Shown here piece after piece: positions 14,120-20,732 of a stretch of DNA of 23,529 bases. The DNA is taken from assembly GCA_900545815.1 (NCBI GenBank), contig URAM01000031.1, forward strand, positions 1 to 23,529, given 5' to 3'. Origin of the DNA: an uncultured Eubacteriales bacterium. GTDB taxonomy: Bacteria; Bacillota; Clostridia; Oscillospirales; Oscillospiraceae. Every line of letters begins with the position of its first letter. Positions within the stretch are counted from its first letter, which is position 1. The translations under genes were made by a program, and so were the position numbers. The notes under the pieces were generated by a model, which was given only the letters and a program-made list of their open reading frames with translations, was not told where the DNA came from and did no database searches.

Positions 14120-14533
14120 TCAGGACGTAGCAGGATTGGTCACCGTCCAGTCGCTCTGCAAGCTCACAATGAGCTTGGCAATGACCAGCTCATCCACCTT
14201 AGCGCCGGACACATAGGTGTTCACATAGCCGCTGGTGGAAAATTTGGTTCCGTCCGGAAATTCCACTTCCACATCCACTGTGTTGCCAGCCGTCTGAAGT
14301 GCCTTCAGCTTGCGATAGTCAGAGTCAGCGGCACTGTTGTCAAAGAGGTAGGTGACCTCAAAGGACTTGGTGTCCTGGACGCCCGGGACGTTCTTCTTCA
14401 TGGTGTCCTTGAGGCAGGTAGCGTCCAGCTCGGAGGGCGTCCCACCGATGTCCCCGATCTCCTGCACATAATTCATCTCAGTCTTGTTGACCGTTACCTT
14501 CATACCAATGGAGGCAATGCCCTGTTTTGACAT
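14120..14533 (-). CDS. major tail (tube) protein
   Basis: A 137-aa protein. Order (after the tail terminator, before the chaperones) and length fit a short siphovirus tail tube subunit. The chain is strand-rich: SIGMKVTVNKTEMNYVQEIG, a loop with DATCLKDTMKKNVPG (the flexible loop that contacts the next ring in tube proteins), KSFEVTYLFDN, and VDVEVEFPDGTKF. Stacked hexameric rings should form the tail lumen. ATG at 14533 follows an AAAGGATG site. Its 3' end is followed by a strong hairpin, consistent with the high expression expected for the most abundant tail protein. Confidence 0.85.
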   Translation of the reverse strand: MSKQGIASIGMKVTVNKTEMNYVQEIGDIGGTPSELDATCLKDTMKKNVPGVQDTKSFEVTYLFDNSAADSDYRKLKALQTAGNTVDVEVEFPDGTKFSTSGYVNTYVSGAKVDELVIAKLIVSLQSDWTVTNPATS

Positions 14534-14567
14534 GGTATCATCCTTTCTTCATTGCGATTCTTTTGGG

Positions 14568-14957
14568 TTAATCCATCAAACGCATCCAGCGTTTATCCAC
14601 CTTCCTGCCATACCGGAAGGTCTTGCGGCAGTATCCCGCCGGTTCCTCTGACCGCTCGTCCGGCCCAGCATATTCCCGCAGAAAGCCCATCCTCAGCAGC
14701 GTCCGGTTCACCGCCTCAGACAGGGTGACCACCGTCCCCCGATCAAAGGCCCACAGGTCGATCTGATAGGAGAGCTTGTCCACTACCGGACAGTCGGTGG
14801 ACGTATTGGTGTACTCGCCCACCGTCACCAGCACCCCATCCTGCGTCGAGCGGGGATAGCGCCCACGGACGGTGTAGGCCACGGAGCATTCCATTTCCTC
14901 CAACGCCTTGCGCACCTGGGCACGGCCGTCCACCAATGTCAGCGCCGCTTCGGTCAC
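14568..14957 (-). CDS. tail terminator / completion protein
   Basis: A 129-aa protein placed between head closure and tail tube genes. The alpha-beta arrangement (LVDGRAQVRKALEEM; strand QDGVLVTVGEYTN; SYQIDLWAFDRG; helix LSEAVNRTLLRMGF) is that of the gpU/Neck1-type terminators, which form a ring that stops tube growth and joins the tail to the head. Start is GTG at 14957 with AAGGAGGTGATG just upstream (spacing about 5-8 bases), so the larger frames overlapping it are not genes. The end carries a basic tail, RKTFRYGRKVDKRWMRLMD. Function is inferred from order and fold pattern. Confidence 0.75.
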   Translation of the reverse strand: MTEAALTLVDGRAQVRKALEEMECSVAYTVRGRYPRSTQDGVLVTVGEYTNTSTDCPVVDKLSYQIDLWAFDRGTVVTLSEAVNRTLLRMGFLREYAGPDERSEEPAGYCRKTFRYGRKVDKRWMRLMD

Positions 14958-14971
14958 GGCACATCACCTCC

Positions 14972-15346
14972 TTATCTCAGCCGCTGGAGCTGGAACACCC
15001 GGTGGCAGGGCCAAATTTGGATGGCACGCAGCTCATACACCACCCCGTTGATGACCAATCGATCAAAGACCGCCGCCTCCAAGCTGCCGTACACCACCCC
15101 TTCCAGGATGCCTCCGACCCGTTCTCCTCCGGCGTCCACCCGGCCGCCGGAGGACAGATTGCCCCCCGACTGCCAGGTGCGGACGGACTGCCAGCAGATG
15201 CCGTTCTCATCGCCATCTGCCACCGTCACATCCGGATGTTCCATATCGTACACCGCCACGGCATCCCCGTAGCGATCCGTCCCCGCCTTCCGGCGGTGGA
15301 GGGCAAACCCCTTCCGCCAAGCCGCCGGCGTCCTGCGGCTCAGCAT
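14972..15346 (-). CDS. head closure / head-tail joining protein
   Basis: A 124-aa, beta-rich protein (YGDAVAVYDMEHPDVTVADG, GGNLSSGGRVDAGGERVGG, VFDRLVINGVVYELRAIQIW) in the place of gp9/gp16-type stopper proteins, between connector and tail terminator. Such a ring closes the portal channel after packaging and provides the tail docking surface. Its ATG at 15346 lies inside the last codons of the connector gene (7-base overlap, ATGCTGA), a typical translational coupling junction. The assignment rests on order and strand pattern; no diagnostic motif was seen. Confidence 0.72.
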   Translation of the reverse strand: MLSRRTPAAWRKGFALHRRKAGTDRYGDAVAVYDMEHPDVTVADGDENGICWQSVRTWQSGGNLSSGGRVDAGGERVGGILEGVVYGSLEAAVFDRLVINGVVYELRAIQIWPCHRVFQLQRLR

Positions 15347-15696
15347 GACACCCTCCGATAGCGGGCGATGCGTTCCAGCACTTCCGCCTCTGCCTGCTTG
15401 AGCTGGCTGGGTGTCAGATAGCTGTCTGACTGGGTGACCTGCCCTTCGGTGTAGCTTCGGCTGGCATACCCCCCATCCTCGGACTGCTTGTCCTGCTGAT
15501 AGTACAGCGCCGCCAGCTCCACCACCGTCCCGTGGAACCGTTCTTCCAAAGCGTCCACGTCCAGATAGAGCAAGAGCTTCCCCTCCGCATCGGACAGCTC
15601 ATCCGCCAGCAGCGCCAGTTCCTCACTGTCTGGGTCGGGCAAGGACAACTTCCGCTGCAACCGCTCCAACAGCGTCTCCAACAGCACTTCTGTCAT
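15340..15696 (-). CDS. head-tail connector (gp6-like adaptor)
   Basis: A 118-aa, mainly helical protein directly after the capsid gene: EVLLETLLERLQRKL, then ELALLADELSDAEGKLLLYL, and VVELAALYYQQDK followed by YASRSYTEGQVTQSDSYL. This is the pattern of the HK97 gp6 / SPP1 gp15 adaptors that bind under the portal. The Glu-rich, four-helix arrangement and the ending (LERIARYRR) fit. ATG at 15696, 17 bases after the capsid gene stop; it overlaps the next gene by 7 bases. The family call is good from fold pattern plus position. Confidence 0.8.
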   Translation of the reverse strand: MTEVLLETLLERLQRKLSLPDPDSEELALLADELSDAEGKLLLYLDVDALEERFHGTVVELAALYYQQDKQSEDGGYASRSYTEGQVTQSDSYLTPSQLKQAEAEVLERIARYRRVSC

Positions 15697-15713
15697 CCCG
15701 TCACCGCCTTCGA

Positions 15714-16586
15714 TCAGGTACCGCTGCCGCCAGCGGTGGACGCAGTCTTGCTGGCCGTGGCCACCACCAGACCGGTAGGCTGTACCACCTTCGCGCCATA
15801 CACATGGAGACCCTTCACGCCATCGCAGAAGTTGTTCTCCACACGGTAAGCCTCCAGCTCTACCAGCTGTTCCGCATAGGAGCCAGCCGCAGCCGTGCCC
15901 GCCAAAATCTTGTACTTGGCGCCATTGGTGTTGGGCACGTTGTTGGACAGATGGATCTGGAAACCAGCGGCCTCACCGACCAGACCGCCCTGGAGCATGG
16001 CCTGATTGAAGCCAGTACCGTTGCCCACAAACCGGTCATCCTTCAGCAGCAGACCGTGGAACCAAGGGGGAACCACCACCCAGCGGCCATACATGGGTGC
16101 GTTGGCCTCGCTCAGCGCCACGCCCATATCCACCAGCAGGTTGTAAGCAGTCTCACTGGTGGGCACGATAGGACTGTCATCGCCATACAGGACGTTAGCA
16201 GTGGCAGTGCCGGTGACCAGCAGGTTGGCCAGATATTTGTCGATGACGTCGTTCATGTTGTAGCTGGCGCGCACCATAGCAGCGTCCACCAGCTTGGGGT
16301 TGGACTGCGCGTTGTCAATATCTTTGACAATAAAGTTGAAGTATTTTGCCTGGTCGATCTCCAAAGTCTGTTTGGTGCTGTCCAGCTCCTGCGGGGTGCC
16401 CAGGGCGCCGCCAGTATAGTTGCTGATGGTGATGTCCCCCAGCAGATTGATGTGAACGGTATCACCGTAGGCTTTGATGTCCCCCTCGTAGTCTCGGTTC
16501 ATCAGGTTTGCATACACATGAACCTTGTCCATGTGTTCCAGCAGTCTTGCAGACCAGATTTCAGGGATAAAGTTGCTAAATGCCAT
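15714..16586 (-). CDS. major capsid protein (P22 coat-like)
   Basis: A 290-aa protein whose opening (NFIPEIWSARLLEHMDKVHV, then NLMNRDYEGDIKAYGDTVHI) is typical of the P22 gp5-like coat family used by many Bacillota siphoviruses. Later: the Ser/Ala-rich insertion, RASYNMNDVIDKYLANLL, and RWVVVPPWFHGLLLKDDRF. The shell should be built from this HK97-fold subunit on the scaffold encoded upstream; no capsid protease gene is present, in line with the P22-like, protease-free pathway. ATG at 16586 is preceded by GGAAGG. Gap of 45 bases to the scaffold gene. Confidence 0.92.
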   Translation of the reverse strand: MAFSNFIPEIWSARLLEHMDKVHVYANLMNRDYEGDIKAYGDTVHINLLGDITISNYTGGALGTPQELDSTKQTLEIDQAKYFNFIVKDIDNAQSNPKLVDAAMVRASYNMNDVIDKYLANLLVTGTATANVLYGDDSPIVPTSETAYNLLVDMGVALSEANAPMYGRWVVVPPWFHGLLLKDDRFVGNGTGFNQAMLQGGLVGEAAGFQIHLSNNVPNTNGAKYKILAGTAAAGSYAEQLVELEAYRVENNFCDGVKGLHVYGAKVVQPTGLVVATASKTASTAGGSGT

Positions 16587-16631
16587 CTTGATTCCTTCCT
16601 TTCGTGTGTAAGATTATCTTCCAGCGGCCTC

Positions 16632-17147
16632 TCAGCCGCCAGATTCCAACGCCTTCTGCACCGCCGTCCAGTTGGCGTTGATCTCCTGATGGGTCATGTT
16701 GCGCAGTTCTTCCCAGCTGTAGCCCCGAGGAGCCTGGGGCGCTTTGGGCGCACCGGAACCGCGCATCCGGCTGGTCACCGCCTGGGCGATGGCTTCCTGG
16801 AACAGCACCTCAAAGGCATCGATTCGCTGGGCGGATTCCTCCGCCGTCTCCCCCGCCAGCCACGGGGCGAAGGCAGCGGGCAAATTGCGCTTGCACAGCT
16901 CCTGCCCTACCGCCACTTCCATCCGCTGCCGGGCAAAGGCCGCCTTCTCCTCCTCCAGCGCCTGTCGTTCCTCCGCCAGACGGCGGGCTTCCTCTGGCTC
17001 CGGCGCTTCTTCCGGTGCCGCCTGCTCTGCTTCCCACTGCGTTTGCGCCTCCGTCACAGCGGCGGCAATGCGTTCCTCCAGCTGTTCCTGGAGCCTGGGA
17101 TTTGCCGCCATCAGCTGCTCCAAATTTTCTCGATCCTTTCTGGCCAT
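16632..17147 (-). CDS. phage scaffolding protein (DUF4355-like)
   Basis: A 171-aa, highly charged, helical protein, with a long Glu/Ala/Gln-rich coiled coil (about 20-80: EERIAAAVTEAQTQWEAEQA, EEARRLAEERQALEEEKAAF) and a smaller C-terminal domain with a helix that should bind the coat subunits. It lies just before the major capsid gene, the usual place of DUF4355 scaffolds. Such proteins guide procapsid assembly and leave it before or during packaging. ATG at 17147 follows TGGAGGTG. Fits the P22-like coat. Confidence 0.85.
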   Translation of the reverse strand: MARKDRENLEQLMAANPRLQEQLEERIAAAVTEAQTQWEAEQAAPEEAPEPEEARRLAEERQALEEEKAAFARQRMEVAVGQELCKRNLPAAFAPWLAGETAEESAQRIDAFEVLFQEAIAQAVTSRMRGSGAPKAPQAPRGYSWEELRNMTHQEINANWTAVQKALESGG

Positions 17148-17165
17148 ATCACACCTCCAAATGGT

Positions 17166-18542
17166 TTACTGCTCTTCGCCGTCCTCCAGCGCCTTCTGAC
17201 GCCGGAGGTTGTCCACTGCTTCTTTCGGGTCGGACACGAACCAGAGCTGGCTGAGCAGGGTCTGGTCATCCACGATTCCCTGCAAGCGGGCAACCATGTC
17301 CACCACTTCCCCCTCATTCACCGGCAGATTCACCGTGAATACCACGTCCACATCCTCGATCCCCACCGGCTTCATCTCCCCCATGGTGACCAACCAATGA
17401 TTGTAGAGCTGGAACCGCTCCTTCAGCCCCTGTTCCATCTGCCGCATCTTGCCCTTGACCAGCAGCTCCATAGTCAGCAATTTCAGCTTCAGAGCCTGTC
17501 CGGAGCTGTTGCCGGCGAATTTCTCATCGCTCATGTCCACCGTCAGGGTCATCTTGTGCATCTCCCGTACCAGCGCATCGGCCAGTACCTGCACGCTCTG
17601 TTCATCGAACGTCTTTTGAATGTATTCCGCCCTGGCGTCCAAAGGCGCCCCATCTAAAAACTTCTCTTGCGCCAGCTTTGCCTCGTCCCCATCTCGGAGG
17701 GTCATCCCGAAGAACACCAGCAGCGCATCCACGAACTTCTTTTTGTCGGTCAAGCGGCTGCTCATCAGCCCGTTATAGGCATCAATGAGACTGGTGATCT
17801 GTTCAAAATCTCCCTGCCGTTCCCGGTTGTTCCCGTAGTCGATGACGGGCACCGCCCCGAAGAAATGTTCTCGGGTCTCCCCCACCTGATGGAAGATGGC
17901 GTTTTTCAAGCTGTCGCTGCGATAGTCCCGCTCTGTCCGATCGGTATACAGAGTCAGCGCATAATAGGGCACCCGCTGGGTCGTCTCCCGTTTCTCCCAG
18001 ATCAGGGCGCAGAGCTTTCGATGTTCTACCGTGGTGTCACACACTAAAATCCCATTCCGCGGGTCAATGGATGCGCTCTTAGGATAGGGATGGGCATCGC
18101 TGGAAGCATAGCACAGTTCCAGCCCTTCCCCCATCACCCCCATGCTCCGGCCGATCTCCAAATCCGTCTGGCTGATGTGTTGGCAGTCATAACACCGCAG
18201 CAGCGGTGCCAGATCAATGGCGCTCTCCCCCACAGGAAGCCCTTCCTCCTGCCACCCCGGCAGCGCCGCCCCACGGCGAGTCGGGTTGTGGTCATACTTG
18301 ACAGGCTGCCCCAGATAATACCCCAGGGCAATGTCCACCACATACTTGGCGTAGTTGATGTACACCCGTACCTCATCCGCCTCCGGCCTAGGGTAGAGCA
18401 GAGGATAGTCTCCACGATAGTAACGTTCCAGCCGGGTGTAGCGCCCGTTGGCCTGCTCCGCCTTCTGGATCAGATAGAGCAGTACCGCAGGCTCCAGCGC
18501 CTCCACATCCCCCAGCTCTGCTCGGTCAATGTAACAGATCAA
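17166..18542 (-). CDS. portal protein (SPP1 gp6-like)
   Basis: A 458-aa protein forming the dodecameric vertex through which DNA is packaged. The opening (LLYLIQKAEQANGRYTRLERY YRGDYPLL type), then NYAKYVVDIALGYYLGQPVKY, and the helical region KKKFVDALLVFFGMTL with DEKFAGNSSGQALKLKLLTM are characteristic of SPP1-type portals (DUF1483/SPP1_portal). TTG start at 18542 with AAAGGAGGG 6 bases upstream. Unlike the other gaps of the operon, the 118 bases before it contain host-type repeat hairpins. The C-terminus is acidic. No minor head protein (SPP1 gp7-like) gene follows, as it would in many phages. Confidence 0.92.
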   Translation of the reverse strand: MICYIDRAELGDVEALEPAVLLYLIQKAEQANGRYTRLERYYRGDYPLLYPRPEADEVRVYINYAKYVVDIALGYYLGQPVKYDHNPTRRGAALPGWQEEGLPVGESAIDLAPLLRCYDCQHISQTDLEIGRSMGVMGEGLELCYASSDAHPYPKSASIDPRNGILVCDTTVEHRKLCALIWEKRETTQRVPYYALTLYTDRTERDYRSDSLKNAIFHQVGETREHFFGAVPVIDYGNNRERQGDFEQITSLIDAYNGLMSSRLTDKKKFVDALLVFFGMTLRDGDEAKLAQEKFLDGAPLDARAEYIQKTFDEQSVQVLADALVREMHKMTLTVDMSDEKFAGNSSGQALKLKLLTMELLVKGKMRQMEQGLKERFQLYNHWLVTMGEMKPVGIEDVDVVFTVNLPVNEGEVVDMVARLQGIVDDQTLLSQLWFVSDPKEAVDNLRRQKALEDGEEQ

Positions 18543-18578
18543 AAAATCCCTCCTTTTGTGCTATATCCTTCTAAGAAT

Positions 18579-18659
18579 CAAGCTCCGCAGGGCGCATTAA
18601 GCTTTTTGGGTTCCCTTTTTCGTGAAAAAGGGAACTGGGGTTCAGGGGCAAAGCCCCTG
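18579..18659 (-). repeat. intergenic repeat and hairpins between terL and portal
   Basis: Positions 18579-18610 resemble the repeat at 22660-22692 downstream of htpG (CAAGCxCCGCAGGxCGCATxAAG core). Next to it are the palindromes 18610-18635 (GTTCCCTTTTT arms) and 18643-18659 (CAGGGGC...GCCCCTG). Such GC-rich hairpin repeats are usual in host intergenic regions of Oscillospiraceae, and unusual inside a phage operon. Confidence 0.65.
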
Positions 18660-18660
18660 G

Positions 18661-19917
18661 TCACAACCCCCTCGGTCGCCGCCGCGCCCGAGCGCTCTCC
18701 CGCTGCACCACTGTCATCACAAAATAGCGCACCGCATCCATGCAGTGGTCATGCTCCTTCACCGGCTTGTCCATCCCTTGGGCAGCGTTCTTCTCATCCC
18801 ATACATAGCTCCGGAACTCCGTTGCCGTGTGGACACACTCCGCCTGGAACAACAACCGCTCCCCTCGCAGCAGCTCCCCCACTGCCCGGATGCCGTCCGC
18901 CACTCGGTTGTCCCCCGGCAGCACCGGCAGCCCCCGTTGGCGCAGTTCCGTGATAAAGGAAGCGGCGGATGGATCCACCACCACTCCACGGGGCGTCTCT
19001 CCATCCAGCAGCGTCAGCAGGTCATCGGCATACTCCCCATCAGTCTTTTGCCTCATCTCCCGACGGCCGTCCCAGTAATATTCCCTCTGGCACACCCATC
19101 GGTCAGCACCCCGCAGCTTCCGCCACAGCAGGAACACCGTAGGATTTCGGGTGCCGTAGTCACAGCTGATGTAGCACCCACCCACACAGTCCGCCGCCTG
19201 CCGGAGCAGATGCACCTCCGGCCGGAACATATCGTAGATCAGCCCCTCCGCCGCCACCCACAGTCCACGGACATAGCGATCATAAAAGACCCCCGTGTAG
19301 GTGGCTTCATACCGTGCCCGCACCGAGGGCGCCAGGGCAGGATTGTCCGCCATAGTGAAGTGCAGATAGAGCAGATTTTTTCGTTCCCACTGCTGGATCC
19401 ACTCCCGATAGAACCAATGTTCCGGCCCTTCCGGATTGCAGTTGAACCAGTATTTCGACCCCTCCACACTGCAACGAGCCAACGCCTGCTCCACAAAAGA
19501 TCGAGGCATCAACACCACCTCATCAAAGAGCACCCCAGCCAAGGTGATACCCTGAATCAGGGCATAGCTCCCTTCGTCTTTGCCGCCGAACAGGTAGTAC
19601 TCATTCTGATGTCCCATCCCAGTCACCGTGATCCGGTTCTCGCTCCGCTTCTCTTGGAATTGGAGCACCCCCTCCAGCCACCGAGGCGCCTCCCAGATCA
19701 CATTCCGCCGCAGCGTCTCGATGGTCTTGCCGCACAGCGCGAATCGGCTCTCCTGAAAGGAGGACATACTCCACAGGAAAAACCCCACTGTCATAGATAA
19801 CGTCTTGCCGCTCCGAACAGAGCCGTCACAGATCACCCCGTCCCGACTCTGGAACGCTTTGTGGTTCCACCAGGTCATGGTCAGCTTCTGCCGTGGGCTG
19901 AAGCTCTGATATTCCAT
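18661..19917 (-). CDS. large terminase subunit (PBSX-type)
   Basis: A 418-aa packaging motor. ATPase: Walker A DGSVRSGKT (31-39), Walker B GVLFDE (128-133), and motif III WFNCNPEGPEHW (157-168). Nuclease: acidic residues D253 (ISCDYGTRNP), D315 (VVVDPSAAS), and D390/D394 (HDHCMDAVRYF), the three-Asp site of RNase H-like terminase nucleases. All catalytic residues are present, so the motor and headful/cos nuclease look functional. The ATG at 19917 lies 92 bases inside the terS gene and has GGGGGGAG upstream. The C-terminus is Arg-rich (ARARRRPRGL). Whether packaging is pac or cos type cannot be said from sequence alone. Confidence 0.95.
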   Translation of the reverse strand: MEYQSFSPRQKLTMTWWNHKAFQSRDGVICDGSVRSGKTLSMTVGFFLWSMSSFQESRFALCGKTIETLRRNVIWEAPRWLEGVLQFQEKRSENRITVTGMGHQNEYYLFGGKDEGSYALIQGITLAGVLFDEVVLMPRSFVEQALARCSVEGSKYWFNCNPEGPEHWFYREWIQQWERKNLLYLHFTMADNPALAPSVRARYEATYTGVFYDRYVRGLWVAAEGLIYDMFRPEVHLLRQAADCVGGCYISCDYGTRNPTVFLLWRKLRGADRWVCQREYYWDGRREMRQKTDGEYADDLLTLLDGETPRGVVVDPSAASFITELRQRGLPVLPGDNRVADGIRAVGELLRGERLLFQAECVHTATEFRSYVWDEKNAAQGMDKPVKEHDHCMDAVRYFVMTVVQRESARARRRPRGL

Positions 19918-20347
19918 CCAGCTCCCCCCTCTCCCAACTCAGCAAGGTCAGCAGGTTGCTCTCCGGCAGCACTTGACCGCCGGTGCCGTCTCCCCACTGC
20001 TCCGGCCTGCGTTTTTTCAGCCACAGGGAAATGGCGGACACGTCCGGCCCCACCTGCTTCACCGTGCTGACCTCCTTCCGCTCCCCTTTGGCGCTCACCT
20101 CCACTTTGTGCTCGATACTCTCGTACCCCAGTGCCTTTTGCAGCAGGGCGTCCTCCACCTGGCTGTCCACCACCTCTTTGGTGCCGGACAACGCCAGCGC
20201 CAACGCCGGATACTTTCGCCGCCACCGTTCCAGCGTCCGCAGGCCAACCCCCATCCGTCCAGCAATGGTGCGGGGGGAAACCCCTGCTCGCGCCCATCCT
20301 CGGATCAGCGTCAGTCCCGATTCTTCCAGCCACGGTTGTACCCGCAT
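19826..20347 (-). CDS. small terminase subunit
   Basis: A 173-aa protein. The N-terminal helix-turn-helix (RAGVSPRTIAGRMGVGLRTLERW, about residues 17-39) should bind the packaging start site; later helices form the ring, and the end (GPDVSAISLWLKKRRPEQW) is the Terminase-2-type segment that contacts the large subunit. ATG at 20347 follows GGGAGGTG; the frame is open to 20500 upstream but without a ribosome site. The last ~30 residues read in an overlap of 92 bases with terL, longer than usual, and are of odd composition (AEADHDLVEPQSVPESGRGD), so they may be tolerated rather than functional. First gene of the operon. Confidence 0.88.
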   Translation of the reverse strand: MRVQPWLEESGLTLIRGWARAGVSPRTIAGRMGVGLRTLERWRRKYPALALALSGTKEVVDSQVEDALLQKALGYESIEHKVEVSAKGERKEVSTVKQVGPDVSAISLWLKKRRPEQWGDGTGGQVLPESNLLTLLSWERGELDGISELQPTAEADHDLVEPQSVPESGRGDL

Positions 20348-20405
20348 TCTCTCACCTCCCACGGGCTTGTTGAGGCTATTGTAGTGGAATCTGAGAAAAA
20401 CACAA

Positions 20406-20439
20406 TGCCGCCAGAGGGACTCTGTCCCTTCTGGCGGCA
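20406..20439 (-). terminator. leader hairpin / attenuator upstream of terS
   Basis: A 15-bp stem (20406-20420 with 20424-20439, one bulged base) with a 3-base loop; the minus strand continues TTGTGTTTTT and the plus strand GTTTTC. It is followed ~58 bases later by the terS start. No upstream gene on the minus strand needs it (htpG is divergent), so it would stop transcription into the phage operon unless overcome. Confidence 0.7.
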
Positions 20440-20606
20440 GTTTTCTCACACAGCTTGCCCCCTTTGCACGCAAAACACGAGTTTTTTCTCCCGTTCCCAC
20501 TCACACCTTCTTCTGCTCTTTTTTCCTCCCCTCAATTTTTCTCCCACCTTTCCCCCCTTGGATTCAGCACTTTCCCTAAGAGAGAAATATTTTTTTGCTC
20601 ACAGGC
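20440..20606. other. purine/pyrimidine-biased spacer between the phage operon and htpG
   Basis: No gene is visible. From about 20482 to 20559 the plus strand is roughly 90% pyrimidine (about 8 purines in 78 bases), so the minus-strand leader RNA would be almost pure purine. I see no convincing sigma-A promoter for the phage operon here. Confidence 0.55.
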
Positions 20607-20635
20607 TTGCTTTTTTCGGGAAAATGGCGTATGAT
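20607..20635 (+). promoter_or_regulatory. sigma-A promoter of htpG
   Basis: TTGCTT (20607-20612), 17-base spacer, TATGAT (20630-20635). The expected transcription start falls inside the CIRCE element that follows. Confidence 0.8.
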
Positions 20636-20638
20636 ATA

Positions 20639-20665
20639 CTGGCACTCAAGAGAACAGAGTGCTAA
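20639..20665 (+). promoter_or_regulatory. CIRCE operator (HrcA binding site)
   Basis: CTGGCACTC - 9 bases - GAGTGCTAA. The right half matches the CIRCE consensus (TTAGCACTC-N9-GAGTGCTAA) exactly and the left half at 7 of 9 positions, with the invariant 9-base spacer. Its location over the transcription start is the usual one for HrcA repression. Confidence 0.9.
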
Positions 20666-20687
20666 CGATTCCGAAGGGAGAATCGTT
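20664..20687 (+). other. 5' leader hairpin of htpG
   Basis: AACGATTC (20664-20671) pairs with GAATCGTT (20680-20687) around an 8-base purine-rich loop. It overlaps the right end of CIRCE. Possibly mRNA-stabilising; it does not cover the ribosome site at 20720-20726. Confidence 0.5.
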
Positions 20688-20732
20688 TCTATTTCGTTTA
20701 AAAATACACTTCAATATAAAGGGGAAACAACT

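Larger units (their letters stand above)
8985..20347 (-). mobile_element. compact phage morphogenesis cluster (prophage remnant or domesticated GTA-like element)
   Basis: Fifteen same-strand genes in siphovirus late-operon order, from small terminase to a membrane-anchored protein after the tail hub. Everything needed for a DNA-filled head and a non-contractile tail is recognisable, and no frame is broken. Absent in the window: integrase, excisionase, repressor/Cro, replication, endolysin and a recognisable holin. Host genes lie on both sides (122-aa gene left, htpG right), so these genes are not simply cut off by the window. No direct repeat that could be att was seen by eye near the two ends. 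Short spacing, overlaps and Shine-Dalgarno coupling indicate one operon. Confidence 0.88.

Noticed and set aside
15804..17657. 617-aa plus-strand frame opposite capsid, scaffold and portal genes
   Set aside because: Same kind of antisense shadow; the opposite strand genes are clearly real.
8985..20732. Attachment-site direct repeats flanking the phage block
   Set aside because: None longer than a chance match was seen by eye between the 8936-8985 and 20348-20732 ends; an exact repeat search would be needed to exclude short ones.
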